From assembly GCF_036884655.1 (NCBI RefSeq), contig NC_088330.1, positions 34,205,001 to 34,269,000 on the forward strand: 64,000 nt of DNA, given 5' to 3'. Made by a program: the position numbers and the translations under genes. This DNA is from Musa acuminata AAA Group. Its lineage: Eukaryota; Streptophyta; Magnoliopsida; Zingiberales; Musaceae. The notes beneath the pieces are model-generated. The model had not been told where the DNA came from and searched no databases. It saw only the letters and a program-made list of their open reading frames with translations. Positions 12,808-25,302 of this stretch are shown here, one piece after another (position 1 is the stretch's first letter; each line of letters starts with the position of its first letter).

Positions 12808-14588
12808 GTAAATATTCTCAGTTGGAGTGCTCTTTGTCCCAATTAGGGTTTTTGGAAGTCTCGTGATCGATGCTAGGAATCTGTGCATGAGGAAATTATG
12901 GAACCAATTGGGCGAGAAAACGAGAAATCTTATGATCTCGGAGCATGGGCGATTTTCTTCGTTCAACATATTAAGGAATTTGGTTTTTCGGGGCGTAATT
13001 TAAGGGCATTTTTTAAATATATATATCTTACACAATGGTAGTGGAACTTAGTCGTGAATTGAATTAAGTCGACGCGTTTGTTTCTTTGTTTCCTTTTTCT
13101 AGATGTTCTCTTTTTTTTTCTTTGAATATGATAGGAAACTTGAGATTCGGTGTTGTAGGCACGGGATGTAGTTGGACGAGTGATGATTGATTGATGGCAT
13201 CTTTATGTAGTAGCATTATATTTATTACATTCGATGAACATATAAGTACTGCTTGGAAATGCTTCAGTACGGTCATCAATTGCCTATATATCCATCTGTA
13301 CATTTCCATTTCTTAACCATTCAACCTTGAATCCATAAAGCAGCTGGTGATCACACAAAATCCCAGGCCACTGCTTTCCACTTTTGCTATCCAACTTTTA
13401 TTCAACAATTTCTTCATCCTTGTTAATTGTAGTATCAAGCTTACTTATCTGTATATGTTTTTTTCTTTATTTAAAAGTTTTTTTTATATTTCATACTGTA
13501 GTTCATGGTACAGAACTAGTGAATTGTCGGCAAGCTAGTATTTCCCATGGATTTCAAGAGGTTCATAACATTATTTTCAAGGAAAAAAAATCCATCGAAA
13601 ACCTGAATTAGAATCATGGGTTCAAATCTATACATGCAATTAAACATTACTATTGAGGCATTGACTGTTAAAAGTATCTGAATCCATCTCTACATGAACT
13701 CAAAAGCTAGTCCCACTTCTGAAAGTTTAAATCATGGGTGGAGCTTTCATATGATGAAAACAATCAGGGAGAACAACTGAGAGATAAGTTTGGTTCTATT
13801 TTTGTTGGATGAAGCAACTAAGGTTGACTGGAAACAGTGAGCTTTTTTATGGGTTTGTGTCTCATAAAGAGTTTGAACTTACTGAAAATTTAATGATACA
13901 GGGAGAGTCTTGATGAGAACCTTTGTCAATAATTGTTCTTTAAAAGTATTGCCAAGTTATGCTTGTAGATGGGGGCAAACATTTTTTTTTTAAGTTCAAG
14001 ATATGCTACTTCCAAGTGGATAGTTGCAATATAATTATATATTTTAATTAATAATTTTCCTTTGCTAGGTCATGGCCTTGGACACTGTGATTGCAAGATT
14101 AAGATTTCATATTGCTGCATTATTTCATTCAATATGTTCATCCAGCACATGTAAATTTTCCTCTTCAATTTGTGTTTATGTTTTTTGCATCATTGAGAAA
14201 ATGTTTGCTCTCTCCAAAATTCCTCAGCTGAAAATGTTTGCTCTCTCTTTCATGAATTTTAGCTATCAGTAACTAGTATTTTTTGGGCTTATAAATATCT
14301 CTTTTCCTAAAACTTATGACAGATTTGGATGGTTGACTTTGTCATCTAGTTATAGACATTCTTTTCATATGTCGTGCAGTGTGTTGTTTAGGGTATTTAT
14401 TATCTAGTGAAATTGAGGTAATCATAAGGCTGAATTGTGGATGACATCATTGCTGCTCATGTGTCATATATTTTGGAAAAAAATGAATTTCTTAATTTTT
14501 TGCTTCAGCCATAATTATGTTTGGAGATAATAATCATAGTGATGAGTATTATTAATAGTCTTCTAATGCATGTAGGATTTTGTTGGCT

Positions 14589-17500
14589 ATGGAGGAAAGT
14601 TCCTCTAGAAGGAGGGAGTCAACTTTTAGTTTAGCGGTAAGGACTATCAGTGAGTGCTGTTCTGTGAACTATGCATTTCCAACTCTTTGAACAAAGTAAT
14701 GTAAGATATTAATGAATATTATATGACAGTTATTTCTCATCCTTTTTGCCTAGCTCTTTCATTTGATAATTTTGTTCATATTTTGGTCAGGTTGATATAT
14801 ATGCTTCAATTCTTGAATGTACAGCATTTTAATGTTTGAGAATTATATGGCAGAATATCATTTTGACTTGGTTCAGTTCAAATATTATTCATTCTGGACA
14901 TTATGCAATTAGATTCATGAAATACCCATCACACTCTTTATGCATATGTGTGTGCCCATATTTTATCTAAATCATCAGCAAATTATAGTTATCCATGAAT
15001 TATTTTTGTTGACCATGTAGTGTTTCAGTTGGAAGAAAATTGGTGAAGTTCATATGCTAATGTTAGGCGTGCAGTTTGAGTTCTTTGACTATGTGATATA
15101 TGTATGTGTGTGTGTGTGTATTGTGTATATCACATATCTGGTGTACCTCTATCTAAAGTGGTAAGCACTTAATATAATTTCTCAAAATGCTCCTGAGGTT
15201 CGTTCTCCAGCCTTCTTAAACCATGGTTCTTTTTAATGTACTCCTTTTTTCTATTTAATAAACCACAATCAGTTGAGAATCTTTTCTGTTTGGAGTATTT
15301 GAATAGATAAATGTAAGAACTTAACCTTTTGCATTAGCATTTTAACACTATTACCACTATATTGGAAACTATCAATTCTTCCAGGTTCGTGATGATTATT
15401 CAGCAAGTGAGGTGCAACAACTTTTTACTGCCATCCCAGCTCTCAACGAGGCTGCTTCATATCTTGCACATACAACATCATATTTTACTCGCTGCTTTCC
15501 AGGATCTGCTGGTTTGTCCCTCTCAAAAATTTAAACTTCACATACCAATATTTCTTCTGTTTGGCAATTGCCCTGTCCAAATTTCTTCATTCACATGTTT
15601 TTCTAATCAAAATGTTCAAGTGAAATGTGTGATCAGTATTTTCTTGTTTCTATTTTTAGTCTTGTTCCTCCAATTGATTTGAAGTATATATGCAGTTATT
15701 TGACATTCATACCATATGACATCTGGTTGTTCATACCACAGGAGATGTTGAACCCGATGAAGGACAGGAACTAATGACTCTGGTTTCAGAACAAGACACT
15801 AGGTCACTGTACGAGAGGGAGTCCACTGTTTCTGAACAAGTTGGTGATGACAACACTTCCTCATCTATAAATGAGGAAATGAGTGCAAGTTCTGTTGGAA
15901 GTTCATCTCCATGGTTGTCAGCTCGTATTTTCCAAAATGGATCTTCGATATTCAAAGAGTACGAATGCTCAATTAACTACACTCGCAAGAACTATAGAAA
16001 ATGAAGATTTCTTGCAGAATTTATTTTCTTGAAATTCCTGATCATATGTTTAATATGATGCTGATAGAGAAGACTTACTGGCAGATCTAGTTTAATATCA
16101 TTTATAATTCAACATATGTTTAACATATGTTGAATTATAAATGGCATGATAAGTACATACAAAATGCATTTACTAAAAGAAATAAAATGATAATAATGGA
16201 GAATTGTTTTGGTTTATTTCCTTTTTTGTCTTGGTTGTCTTGGTTGATTTACTATCACTACAGAGGTGTCAGGCCTGTGCTTGTGGGCATGAACCCATGA
16301 ACCTCAGTCCATTAATTTACAATGGTGCAAGTCCAAGGTTCTCTCCCTCAAGGTCCTTATACTTGACAACAATAGTTGCTTCAGCCTCTTCGTATTACTC
16401 TCCTGATATTTTACCTAACTTTAAATTGTATGTTCCTTGATATCAATTTCTTTTGTTTTGAATAAAAAATTCTTTCAATTGTCAACTACACTAAAATTCA
16501 TTTATGTAGGATAAAGTCTTCAGCAAGTGAAGATGCTTCATGAGTGTCCTAGAATTATGTTGGTGCTCGGACATGTGACCTCTAAAAGTATTTATATGTT
16601 TACATATCTTAGAATTGTGTCTACAGCCTTGTCGATAGAGCACGAAAAACAGTTCGTGGTTCAGCAGATGACATAGGATGGCTACAGCAAGCTACAGACA
16701 TGCCTCCTGTTGAAGATGGAACTAAACGATTTCAGGAGATACTCGAGAGTATAAGGTTGGACAATCCTATATATTGAGTAGTCCCCTATATTCTAGTATG
16801 TTTTCACTTATGAAAATTGGAATTTTTATGATGTAATATATGTAATTAGAAGATTATGGAACTAAACATTTTTATGATGTAACCGATGTCTTTCCTTGCC
16901 AGAAATAACGAGCATAAATTGCCAAACTCTGTGGTTTACTTGTTGGTTCCAGGTAACCTTTTAAAAGGGCAGAAACCGTTTTTTGACTTCAAATCATGTT
17001 TTTCAGTTTTCCCCACTCATCGAGTATTATTTCTGATAGGTCTTTTCAGCAATCATGGACCCCTGTACTTTGTCAATACAAAAACATACTTTTCAAAGAT
17101 GGGTCTAGCTTGCCACATTGCTAGAATACACAGTGAGGTAGTTTTTTTTAGTGCTTTTGAATTTTACTTGGTTAAGAACACTTTACATTGTTATGTGATT
17201 TCTGCTATCAGGCTTCGGTTGAAAAAAATGCCCGAGAGATAAAACAGTACATTGAAGAAATCTTTTGGGGTTCACAGAAGCGCGTGTTACTTCTCGGGCA
17301 CAGCAAGGGAGGAGTTGATGCTGCAGCTGCATTATCTTTGTACTGGTCTGATTTGAAGGATAAGGTTGCTGGACTAGCATTGGCTCAAAGTCCTTATGGG
17401 GGAAGCCCAATTGCCTCAGATATTTTGCGTGAAGGACAGCTTGGAGACTATGTTAGTCTACGAAAAATCATGGAAGTTCTGATATGCAAAATCATTAAGG

Positions 17501-19501
17501 TAATTTACCTAAAATCATTTTTGCATTCCAGCAAATTTTAACTTTTATAAATTGTAATCAGATGAATTTCTACCATTTGACACTAACTAGTAAGATAACA
17601 TTTTGGAAGAACTACTTATGCTATATGGAAGCCTGCTTATGCAAAACAGAGACTAGCTATTCTGATCTTAATGTCTAGTGTTTTGAGGGAGGATTCATTA
17701 ATCCGGTTATGATGTTTATATACAAGTTAAGGCTGTACATGGACTTGATTCAGCAGATTGGATCGATCTGAGTCCAATCCAAATGTTCAGCCTGATATGA
17801 TCTTATCCAACCTGATGTCTCTAATGTTTCTGCTTAGTACTGATCTATAAATGATCTGGTTGAGTTGGAAATCAAATTTGAAAATCTGATCCACGTTGAT
17901 TATTTCTCTACATCTTTTTATTAGCATACTAGACCGTTACCATTAGATCAATCACTTGTCTAATAGTGGATTGTATTTTTAATTAAACATCATGTTTATT
18001 ATTTGGTCATATTGGGCTATAAATGAAGTGATATGTGTTAAATATAGTTGTTAATTGTATTGTTGGATTAGGTCACTAGTCTGATGGTCAGAAGAAATGC
18101 CAATTCATTTCTGGTTTAAATGGGATTTTGTTTGACTATTCATTGACACAATTAAGATGTATTTCTAAGTTAAGCCATTACCCATTGAAGTTTGAACTTT
18201 TTGTCTATTTGAGCATTTCACATATATAAATTCAGGACTATAGAATGAAGTGTTACGCACGTGTTATGAGTGCAGACATGATCTGATCTTATATAGAGTC
18301 AACTATGAATTATGAATACATTAGCCTATCATTTTATTCATGTCAATACTTGGGTGGGTATCATGAAGAGCTGTACTAATCTCTAAAATTGATGAACTTT
18401 TGTACAATAATGTCATGGACCTCATATTTGTGATATTTTCTCAGTTAAGCATGTGTTAGCACATTAACCTAATTATTATATGTATGTAAACACTTGAGCC
18501 TGATACCTATAAAAGTTGATTCTTCTGGAGCAATACTGCAAAAGCTGATGGTATTTTATAATCAACAACAGTTACCAAATTTTGTCCTACAATAATTGTC
18601 TGTGGTAAGCAGGGATTTCTGTTGAGGTGGATAATGATGCTGTTGCAGGAGATGCAAGCACACAAAAACACTCCAGTCACCACTAATAATCTTTGAAAAC
18701 TTTCCGTTGCTCAAGCGTTGCCAATTCTATCAAAAACACAGGCTAATGAAAAATGTGAACTGATTAAAAGATACAGATGGCATTGTTAATATCACTGCTG
18801 TATCTCAGTGGGAAGATATAGCAGATGAAATTATTGTTGTCTTTCCTTCCAAAAGGAAAAGGGTATTCTTGGATTTTCTTTTTGTTTCTATCAAAAATTT
18901 TTTTTGGTATTTTGTTGGTTGTGATGTTAGTTCACAGTGATTATTTCATTTGTATCTTTTCTAAATGTTTAGTTCTATCCAGACCTACTTTAACTTTAAT
19001 GGGTGTATGCAGGGTGATTTGCAGGCACTAGAAGATCTGACATACGAGAGAAGGAAAGAGTTTTTGATAAAACACCCATTGCCACAAGAACTTCCTGTTG
19101 TTTCCTTCCATACAGAAGCAGGCATTGTGCCTGGCGTCCTCGCTACCTTATCTCCAGTGGCACATGCTGAGCTTCCTATCATCACATCCCTCGCAGACGG
19201 TCAACCCGCCAAGCTTCCAGTGGTTATGCCACTTGGGGCTGCAATGGCTGCATGTGCACAGCTACTTCAGGTCAGATACAGAGAGAAAAGTGACGGCCTT
19301 GTGACACGAAGAGATGCTGAGGTTCCTGGTTCTGTTGTAGTACGACCTGAGCAGAAGCTTGACCATGCTTGGATGGTATATTCATCCCCGAACAATGAAC
19401 CTGTTGAAACGGATGCATCCAAAGTTTGCGAGGCCCTTCTCACATTGCTCGTGGAGGTTGCACAGAAGAGAAGGCATGAAATTTCCAACAAAGATGAATA
19501 A
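14589..19501 (+). CDS. Alpha/beta-hydrolase superfamily protein (lipase-like, GHSKG motif)
   Basis: Eight coding exons join in frame into 481 residues: 14589-14636, 15385-15511, 15742-15958, 16627-16755, 16903-16952, 17040-17137, 17212-17499 and 19013-19501. The N-terminal ~130 residues are polar and Ser/Glu-rich. The conserved part starts at about 140 (VDRARKTVRGSADDIGWLQ), runs through YLLVPGLFSNHGPLYF (oxyanion-strand region) to the nucleophile elbow GHSKG at 252-256 (Ser254), then SPYGGSPIASD. Asp413 (KSDGLVTRRDAEVPGS) and His437 (LDHAWMVY) are candidates for the rest of the triad. The whole resembles an uncharacterised plant family of lipase-like hydrolases; substrate and location are unknown. 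The donor at 15958 (GA|GTACGA) is weak but is the one that keeps phase. The last intron is 1.5 kb. Confidence 0.85.
16099..16143. repeat. Perfect 22-bp inverted repeat with a 1-nt loop, in a hydrolase intron
   Basis: Left arm 16099-16120 (begins CATTTATAATTCAACATA) and right arm 16122-16143 are exact reverse complements, separated only by a T at 16121. It lies in the intron between exons ending at 15958 and starting at 16627. A perfect hairpin of this length is rare by chance. It could be a tiny foldback element or a cruciform-prone site. Confidence 0.9.
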
Positions 19502-21870
19502 TATGAACTAAGATGTGATAGCGTCCCATCCTATTGTATATTTAATTCGTTCAGGCTGATATATACAATATTCAATTTCATAGAATGTTCACGAGGATAT
19601 GAGTCTGCCTCTGATTCAGCTTTCTTTTCCAATTGAATACAAAGAAAAAGGTCTTGTAACATGGCCAAAGAGAAAGAAGTCAACCGTCATGTCATAACGA
19701 AAGCATTCCATTTACCTGTAAAGAGTCAGATGTGTTCATAAGCAGTTAATTAGACACTTTGTAGCCGATGTAACGCAGTCATTTTGATAAGCCTTATGTA
19801 TGTGGTGGACTTCCATAAAGTTGTGCCTAATGCATGTTCTTTTCCAAGCATTATGCTTGGTTGATATTTACTTAACTCATATTTTTTGGAAGCTCAATGT
19901 TTTGGATATCACTCGGATGGAATCAGTTCGCAGTCGCTGACAGATTCTTCGTAGATGCTCTTCGAGGCCATACATTGATCTTTTACCGAACTCCAGAGCT
20001 ACAAGACACTGTTAATTTAATGAGCATCAAGCGAGTTTGCTTGTTTCCTTGTTTTATTCTCTTTCAGAAACGAATCTGCAGGCAGCGCAACACGATGAAT
20101 GAGTCGGTGAAATAGCTGCTCCTGTCTCAGCATTGTCGTAGATGTTCTTCTCTTTGAAGGGACACTTCTTCTCAACACCTGGGAATGATACAGGTGAGGC
20201 CTCCCTTTGTGCCATCCTCAATCCGATCAATTTTCTCATGTTTTCCTTGCCAAAACAGAGGCCCTACTGGTCCGGAGAATGAGATGAATTGTATCCTCTC
20301 TCTCTGTCCCCTTCGACTTGATGTAAAGTTGATGTAACAGCTCAAGGGAACAAAGGGTACAAAACCAGAGGCCATGCCCCCACACACACCATTTTCTCCT
20401 TTATTTCTCTCCACTGGTCTCACTCTCGGGACAGGGACTACCGCTCGCCCATGTCTCGGAGATCTTTGGGCAATGCATCGAACACGTAGAAGATACACTT
20501 CATGAGCAGGTAGAAGAGACCCTCCACGTTTTAATTCTGAAGAATCTGTCACAGTCTGTGGCATCTTGCCAATGGTGAGGTGTCGACATCCACCACGGTG
20601 CATGATGAATGTGTCCAAAGACACTATACTTTTCTTGCCGAAAAATTATATATCATATCAGGTGTATGGAGAAGGGAATACACCGACCGACTAATTAATT
20701 AGCTCAATTTGTCAGATTTTATAGACAAGAATATTCTCTTGAGCTCATACATAAGTAGTATATTCATCTTTAGGAAAACAAAATTGGAATTGAATAATTA
20801 GAATTCATCCTATTTCATTAAATGTACCACTTATTGTTCCAGTGGTTTCTTTACAAAAACAAAAAAAAAAACATAGATTATAATTTTAAATGAATGCATC
20901 TATTTCCTTTCTTCTTAGAGGATATCAAAATTTAAAAGGCAAAAACATCAGAGAGTTTGGTGCCCTTGAAATAACCTGATAAAACATCAATATCATGCAC
21001 AATGATAGGGGCAATCCTTCGATCTTCTTCAATTGCTTACATTGGGTGCAAAATAATAATGGATGGTGACTTGTTAACTAACTCATTTTGACATCTCTAA
21101 GCTTGAAAAGTCATCATCAAGATTTAGGATATACAATACATTAACTAAACTCATTAAAAGCTAGACAATTGGGATCTTTAGCTGCAAAAATAGATCCAAC
21201 TTATCAGTGACTGCAACACCTTTTCTGCAAAGTTTTGTGATGAACTCAGCACCCCCAATGGAATTTCTTCTAAACTCTTTCTTTAATAATAGAAGCTTAC
21301 CATTCACGATCCTTATTTTATTATTTACAATCACCATCATCACAATCCCTAGTTTGTTATTTTATTATGCATGAAGTTGTCTTCATGCACAATCATCATC
21401 ATCATTATCATGATCACCGTCGCCATCACCACCATACTTGCTTTGTTTCGGTACTTTCCTCTTTCCATGATCCCTTTCACTTCTTTTCGTTGCCTTCTTG
21501 TCTATCTTCCTCCTCTCACTCGTCTCTTTTATGTTTTGTGACCACCTTGTCTTTTAGTTTAGGTGAAGACTCTGAATCTATCAATTAAACGTAATATCTA
21601 CTTTGCAGTGAACAACCTCTCCACCTCCGACTTCATCATTTTCTCATTACTAAAGCGAGTGAGGAAGTTCTGAGATTGGATAATGCATCTAACCTATGGA
21701 GGATGCACCAGCTCCAACAGCACCTCCCAAGATATCATCATGACAGAGAGACGTGCTTTCTCACAGAGTCTTATCTAATCCTATCATTGTATGGGACTGT
21801 TATTTACCTTGGAACTTCTTTTCGTAGAGAAAAAAAGGAACTGTTATTTACCATGGAATTCAATCTTAGA
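19502..21870. other. 3' UTR of the hydrolase gene and intergenic DNA with an unassigned ORF-bearing block
   Basis: The first ~250 bases are probably 3' UTR. At 20130-20640 there is a block of higher complexity. On the minus strand it holds an open frame of 150 codons (20172-20624) with no family I recognise, and in another frame a 29-codon stretch (20527-20438) reading MKCIFYVFDALPKDLRDMGER at its end. Neither has a convincing start context or exon partner. From 20640 to 21870 the DNA is AT-rich with a CAT/ATC-repeat patch near 21390-21435 and no gene. Confidence 0.35.
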
Positions 21871-21879
21871 TGTTGCAGC

Positions 21880-22531
21880 TGTTAGGTCTTCAATGTTAGA
21901 TTGTATAGTCTTATTTAATTAAATAAGATATATTATTAATATGATTGAATTCTAGTTATTGATCAATAGAAAAAGTTTAAAATTCCGTATAAGATTGTCT
22001 ATGCTTACATTTAATATGATAGAAGATAAGATTTTTCTTTGCATCGATCTAAGATTGGTATGAAAAGCGACTTCGCTCTTGCCTTTGGCCAGCGACCAAC
22101 GTCGTTGAGAAAAGCGAAGTTTCGCCCTTGCCTCCGGCTAGCGACCGCTGCAGCCACATTCCTAAGAGGCTCCACGGCCAATTCTCATTTTCCTCACCGC
22201 GGTAGCTTTTGCTGATCTGCCAACAGTCGACGAACTTAAGGAGAACGAAGGGCGGACTTAAGGAGAACGAAGGGAACGCTTGTGCCCTCACAACAATAGC
22301 AATCGCAAGCCTCACGCTTGTAAATCATTCTTGATATCCTTGTCAGGAGCACCGGGGATATGATACAGGAGCACCGGGGACATGATAGAAGATAAGTTTC
22401 CTGAGGAAATCTCGGAAAATCCTCTCTCTATTTTGTTTTAATGTATTTAAGTTTCTTCACTTTTTCAATAAAGCTTCTTTAATAATTATTCTTATCTTCT
22501 ATTCTTTCCATCATGATAGTGGTAAAAGAGA
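21880..22531 (+). mobile_element. Copia-type LTR with adjacent primer-binding site
   Basis: The candidate LTR starts TGTTAGG at 21880 and ends near 22514 (CCATCA). It contains an AATAAAG polyadenylation-like signal near 22470. Just after it, TGGTAAAAGAGAC at about 22520-22532 resembles the initiator-tRNA-Met primer site TGGTATCAGAGC used by many copia elements. No gag or pol reading frame follows intact. The LTR is interrupted by the GC-rich insert annotated separately. Confidence 0.45.
22016..22396. mobile_element. 351-bp GC-rich insert flanked by 15-bp direct repeats
   Basis: The 15-mer ATGATAGAAGATAAG occurs at 22016-22030 and again, exactly, at 22382-22396. The 351 bases between are much richer in GC than the surrounding LTR. 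They include two short tandem duplications: ACTTAAGGAGAACGAAGGG near 22235-22275 and CAGGAGCACCGGGGA near 22343-22381. The layout looks like an insertion with a 15-bp target duplication, as made by LINE-mediated retroposition, but internal slippage cannot be excluded. The insert encodes no protein I recognise. Confidence 0.55.
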
Positions 22532-22532
22532 C

Positions 22533-23614
22533 ATATGATGAGCTTCTATCTACCATAAAAGAAAAGTTAAGGCTGGCTATATAGACTACCCTTCCTGCTT
22601 TTTTTCCAAAATAGAAAAATATTTGAAAGAAAGAAAGAAAAAACCAAAAAACAAATCGAAGAGAGCCTTTAAGCTTTGCTTGTGCTGACCATTCTCCAAC
22701 TTTCTCGAGGAGCTTCATGAGGTCTAAGTGAAGGAAAAACATATTAGTGGTGGGGGGAAAGTTCACCCCTAATTGTAACTCGTCATGTGGTTGCCCGATC
22801 ATCACAAGGGACGAGACCCAGATAATATGACAATGACCTAAGCATAGCAAGAAAGGTGAATCCAAAAAGAATATTCTATTTATATCGTAAATTATTTCTT
22901 CGAGCTCAACCTACTATAAAGCTTATTAATTTAGTATTATCAGAATCAATTATTATTCACCTATAACTCTACTTTCTATTTGAGTAGATTGAAAATCTCA
23001 CCTGACTATGATCTTTTTAAAGTTGATTCCTCGATGAATATTCCAATCATCTTGAAACTCATATCCGCACAATCTATGATGAAAGTGATGGAGACATCGA
23101 GAACCACACTGCCAAACAAAATATCCGAGGAGATAAAGTTAGTGGTTGAAGTGTTACCTCAAAATAAAATAATGATAGAAACAATGAGTGCAAAATAAAG
23201 AAAACGTACACTCCTACACAAATAATGTTAGATTATCACCCCAAGAACTTAAATCACATGTCCACATGTTAAAGGTATGGCGTGAGCTAGCTTTCTATCG
23301 CAAAAAATAATATTCTAACTTCTAAACAAATTCATATAATATAAAAAATATCTTGTATATTTTATCTAGACATTAATTTTCGAATCCTCGTCTTTTGTTA
23401 ATTTGCATGACAAACAAAACACAAATGTTCAAAGTTATTATCATCCAATTCCTCAAATTCAAAAGACATAAATCTTCATTGGTAGTTTGGAGATTGGATG
23501 TGCTAAGCTGAGATTAACACATACTTTGAGCCAATAGTCTAAGACACAAATGCAAGAGAGCTGTCGTCACTGCATGGCCTGCATGCCTCCATGCATTAAC
23601 GTGGACTTTGCAGT

Positions 23615-23618
<4 letters not shown>
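22533..23618. other. Intergenic DNA, possible degenerate internal region of the preceding LTR element
   Basis: There are only short open frames and no gag, protease, integrase or reverse transcriptase motif that I could read. The sequence is AT-rich from 22860 on. Confidence 0.35.

Positions 23619-23648
<30 letters not shown>
23619..23648 (+). repeat. (GA)15 microsatellite
   Basis: An uninterrupted GA run. Together with the (CT)n tract 235 bases downstream it forms a potential long inverted repeat. Confidence 0.95.
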
Positions 23649-23651
<3 letters not shown>

Positions 23652-23880
23652 TGTTGCATAACGAGACACTTCCCTCGCCATTGAAGGACGCAGGCCGTTC
23701 ACAACTGAGAGCTCTACTGGCATCCTTCTCCTGTGGTTTTTTCCCTTCTCTGAGGCAAGCATAAAAAGGCTCACATCAATGCTTCTTCTTGTTAGATTCA
23801 CCGAGCTGTACCCACTTGTCTGCATGATGACCTAATTCATGATGCAACAGTGATTCACCTTTGCTTGATTGTTCTTTCCG

Positions 23881-23882
<2 letters not shown>

Positions 23883-23923
<41 letters not shown>
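23883..23923 (+). repeat. (CT)20 microsatellite
   Basis: An uninterrupted CT run, complementary to the GA run at 23619-23648. A short ATG-initiated frame begins right after it (23925, MEKEEDQKFPPL), but it matches no family I know and is probably chance. Confidence 0.95.
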
Positions 23924-23927
<4 letters not shown>

Positions 23928-24124
23928 GAGAAAGAGGAGGACCAAAAGTTCCCTCCACTTGCATGCAGCCCTAGCTTGTCCTTTTGCTACTGTGCTGAAT
24001 GCCAACAGAATCATGAATCTTTCATCTCAGATTTGTTGTCATGCTGCAGATTTTGTCGTCACGCCACAGGAAAGCGTGCTTAACGAGTGCTTTTCGTAGC
24101 AAATAGAATAGCATTTCCTAACTA

Positions 24125-24126
<2 letters not shown>

Positions 24127-24215
<89 letters not shown>
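24127..24215 (+). repeat. (AT)n microsatellite, ~89 bp
   Basis: About 44 AT units without interruption. It is self-complementary, probably highly variable in length, and open in every frame only because of its periodicity. Confidence 0.95.
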
Positions 24216-24217
<2 letters not shown>

Positions 24218-24351
24218 CATTCCATGTGGGACATGTATTTGATGTGAAATCCAAAATCACTATTTTGGATGATGTGGTCACTATATCATATTTATCACAA
24301 TCTGAGCTATGAAAACTACTTAATTTTTAATCCTTAAAAGGATAATAAATA

Positions 24352-24858
24352 GGGTAAATTTAAAATAAAAAAAATTAAAGGCTTTTTTGCTCCAAAAAGT
24401 ACCCTTGTTTTTAGGATTCCCTAATAGCACCTCGTTTGTGTCTTTGATCCAGTTATAATATTTTTACATTACCTCATAGTATTTTTAGCAAGATAAAAAA
24501 ATTTATATAGTAAAATAGCATAAAAATATTATGTTATAATATTTGTGTACTTCGTTATAGTATTTTTCTACTATTATTGAAAACACTATATAACACAATG
24601 TTTTAACATTGTAAACATAATTATTTTTTTTTCACAAAGCTTATAAAAAAGTATTATATTATAATATAGTATTTTTCTAACATTGCTGGAAACACTGTAA
24701 CACCTCTAACTAGATCAGGAAAGAAGAGGAAAAAGAGGTAGGTGACTGTAAGTACTTCAGATATTAAATAAAAACAATGATGATATTAGGAAATTCAAAA
24801 AATGATTATACTTTCAACAAAAATTTTTGAAAAGAGTTTGTTTTTTTAGAATTCACCC
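24352..24858. mobile_element. 507-bp MITE with 9-bp target-site duplication (Mutator-like)
   Basis: The element starts GGGTAAATTTAAAATAAAA at 24352. Its other end, reverse-complemented from 24858, starts GGGTGAATTCTAAAAAAAC, so the two ends align over at least 20 positions with a few mismatches. The sequence TAATAAATA is present immediately outside both ends, at 24343-24351 and 24859-24867. A 9-bp duplication is the hallmark of Mutator-like elements. The interior is AT-rich and non-coding, so this would be a non-autonomous copy needing a transposase from elsewhere. The AT-rich flank makes chance identity of the 9-mer more likely than usual. Confidence 0.65.
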
Positions 24859-24867
24859 TAATAAATA

Positions 24868-25302
24868 AAAAATAGAGAAGAAGTCACAGACCTAACACTA
24901 GAGAAATGTATTTTGCTTAATGAACCCAATTTAAAGACAGCATTATCACCAGAGAGCATATATTATTCTTTCGTTAATTAAAGGTTGGCTTTGCAATTAA
25001 ATAAAGGGATCATACTGCGGATATTTCTCGATGAAGGAAAGGATCGGTCCTACTGCTGTCACCATGTGATTGTAATGCCTCAAAGTTTCAGCAAACATTA
25101 CAAGGCAGCAACACAGTCCTGCTTGGATTCTATTTCCTATTGGCATACATCACGCTGTTATTACACCCTCATTGATCATCTAAACATTCATGGACATAAT
25201 GAGCACAATTTGCTATGCGATGTATACTGAATGATCGTTGTATACGCCCTTCCAACTCTATGCATTGCTTATTAGCATTACCAACGTAGAGGAGGAGATC
25301 AT
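24868..25302. other. Intergenic DNA downstream of the DREB gene
   Basis: The part next to 25303 is presumably the 3' UTR of the minus-strand DREB gene. No further gene was seen; an 81-codon plus-strand frame here resembles nothing known. Confidence 0.4.

Noticed and set aside
14072..14272. ATG-initiated 66-codon frame as first exon of the hydrolase gene
   Set aside because: It has no in-phase donor to the next conserved exon. The start at 14589 gives continuous phase through all eight exons.
24039..24281. 80-codon frame with a long Tyr-Ile repeat
   Set aside because: It is the translation of the (AT)n microsatellite.
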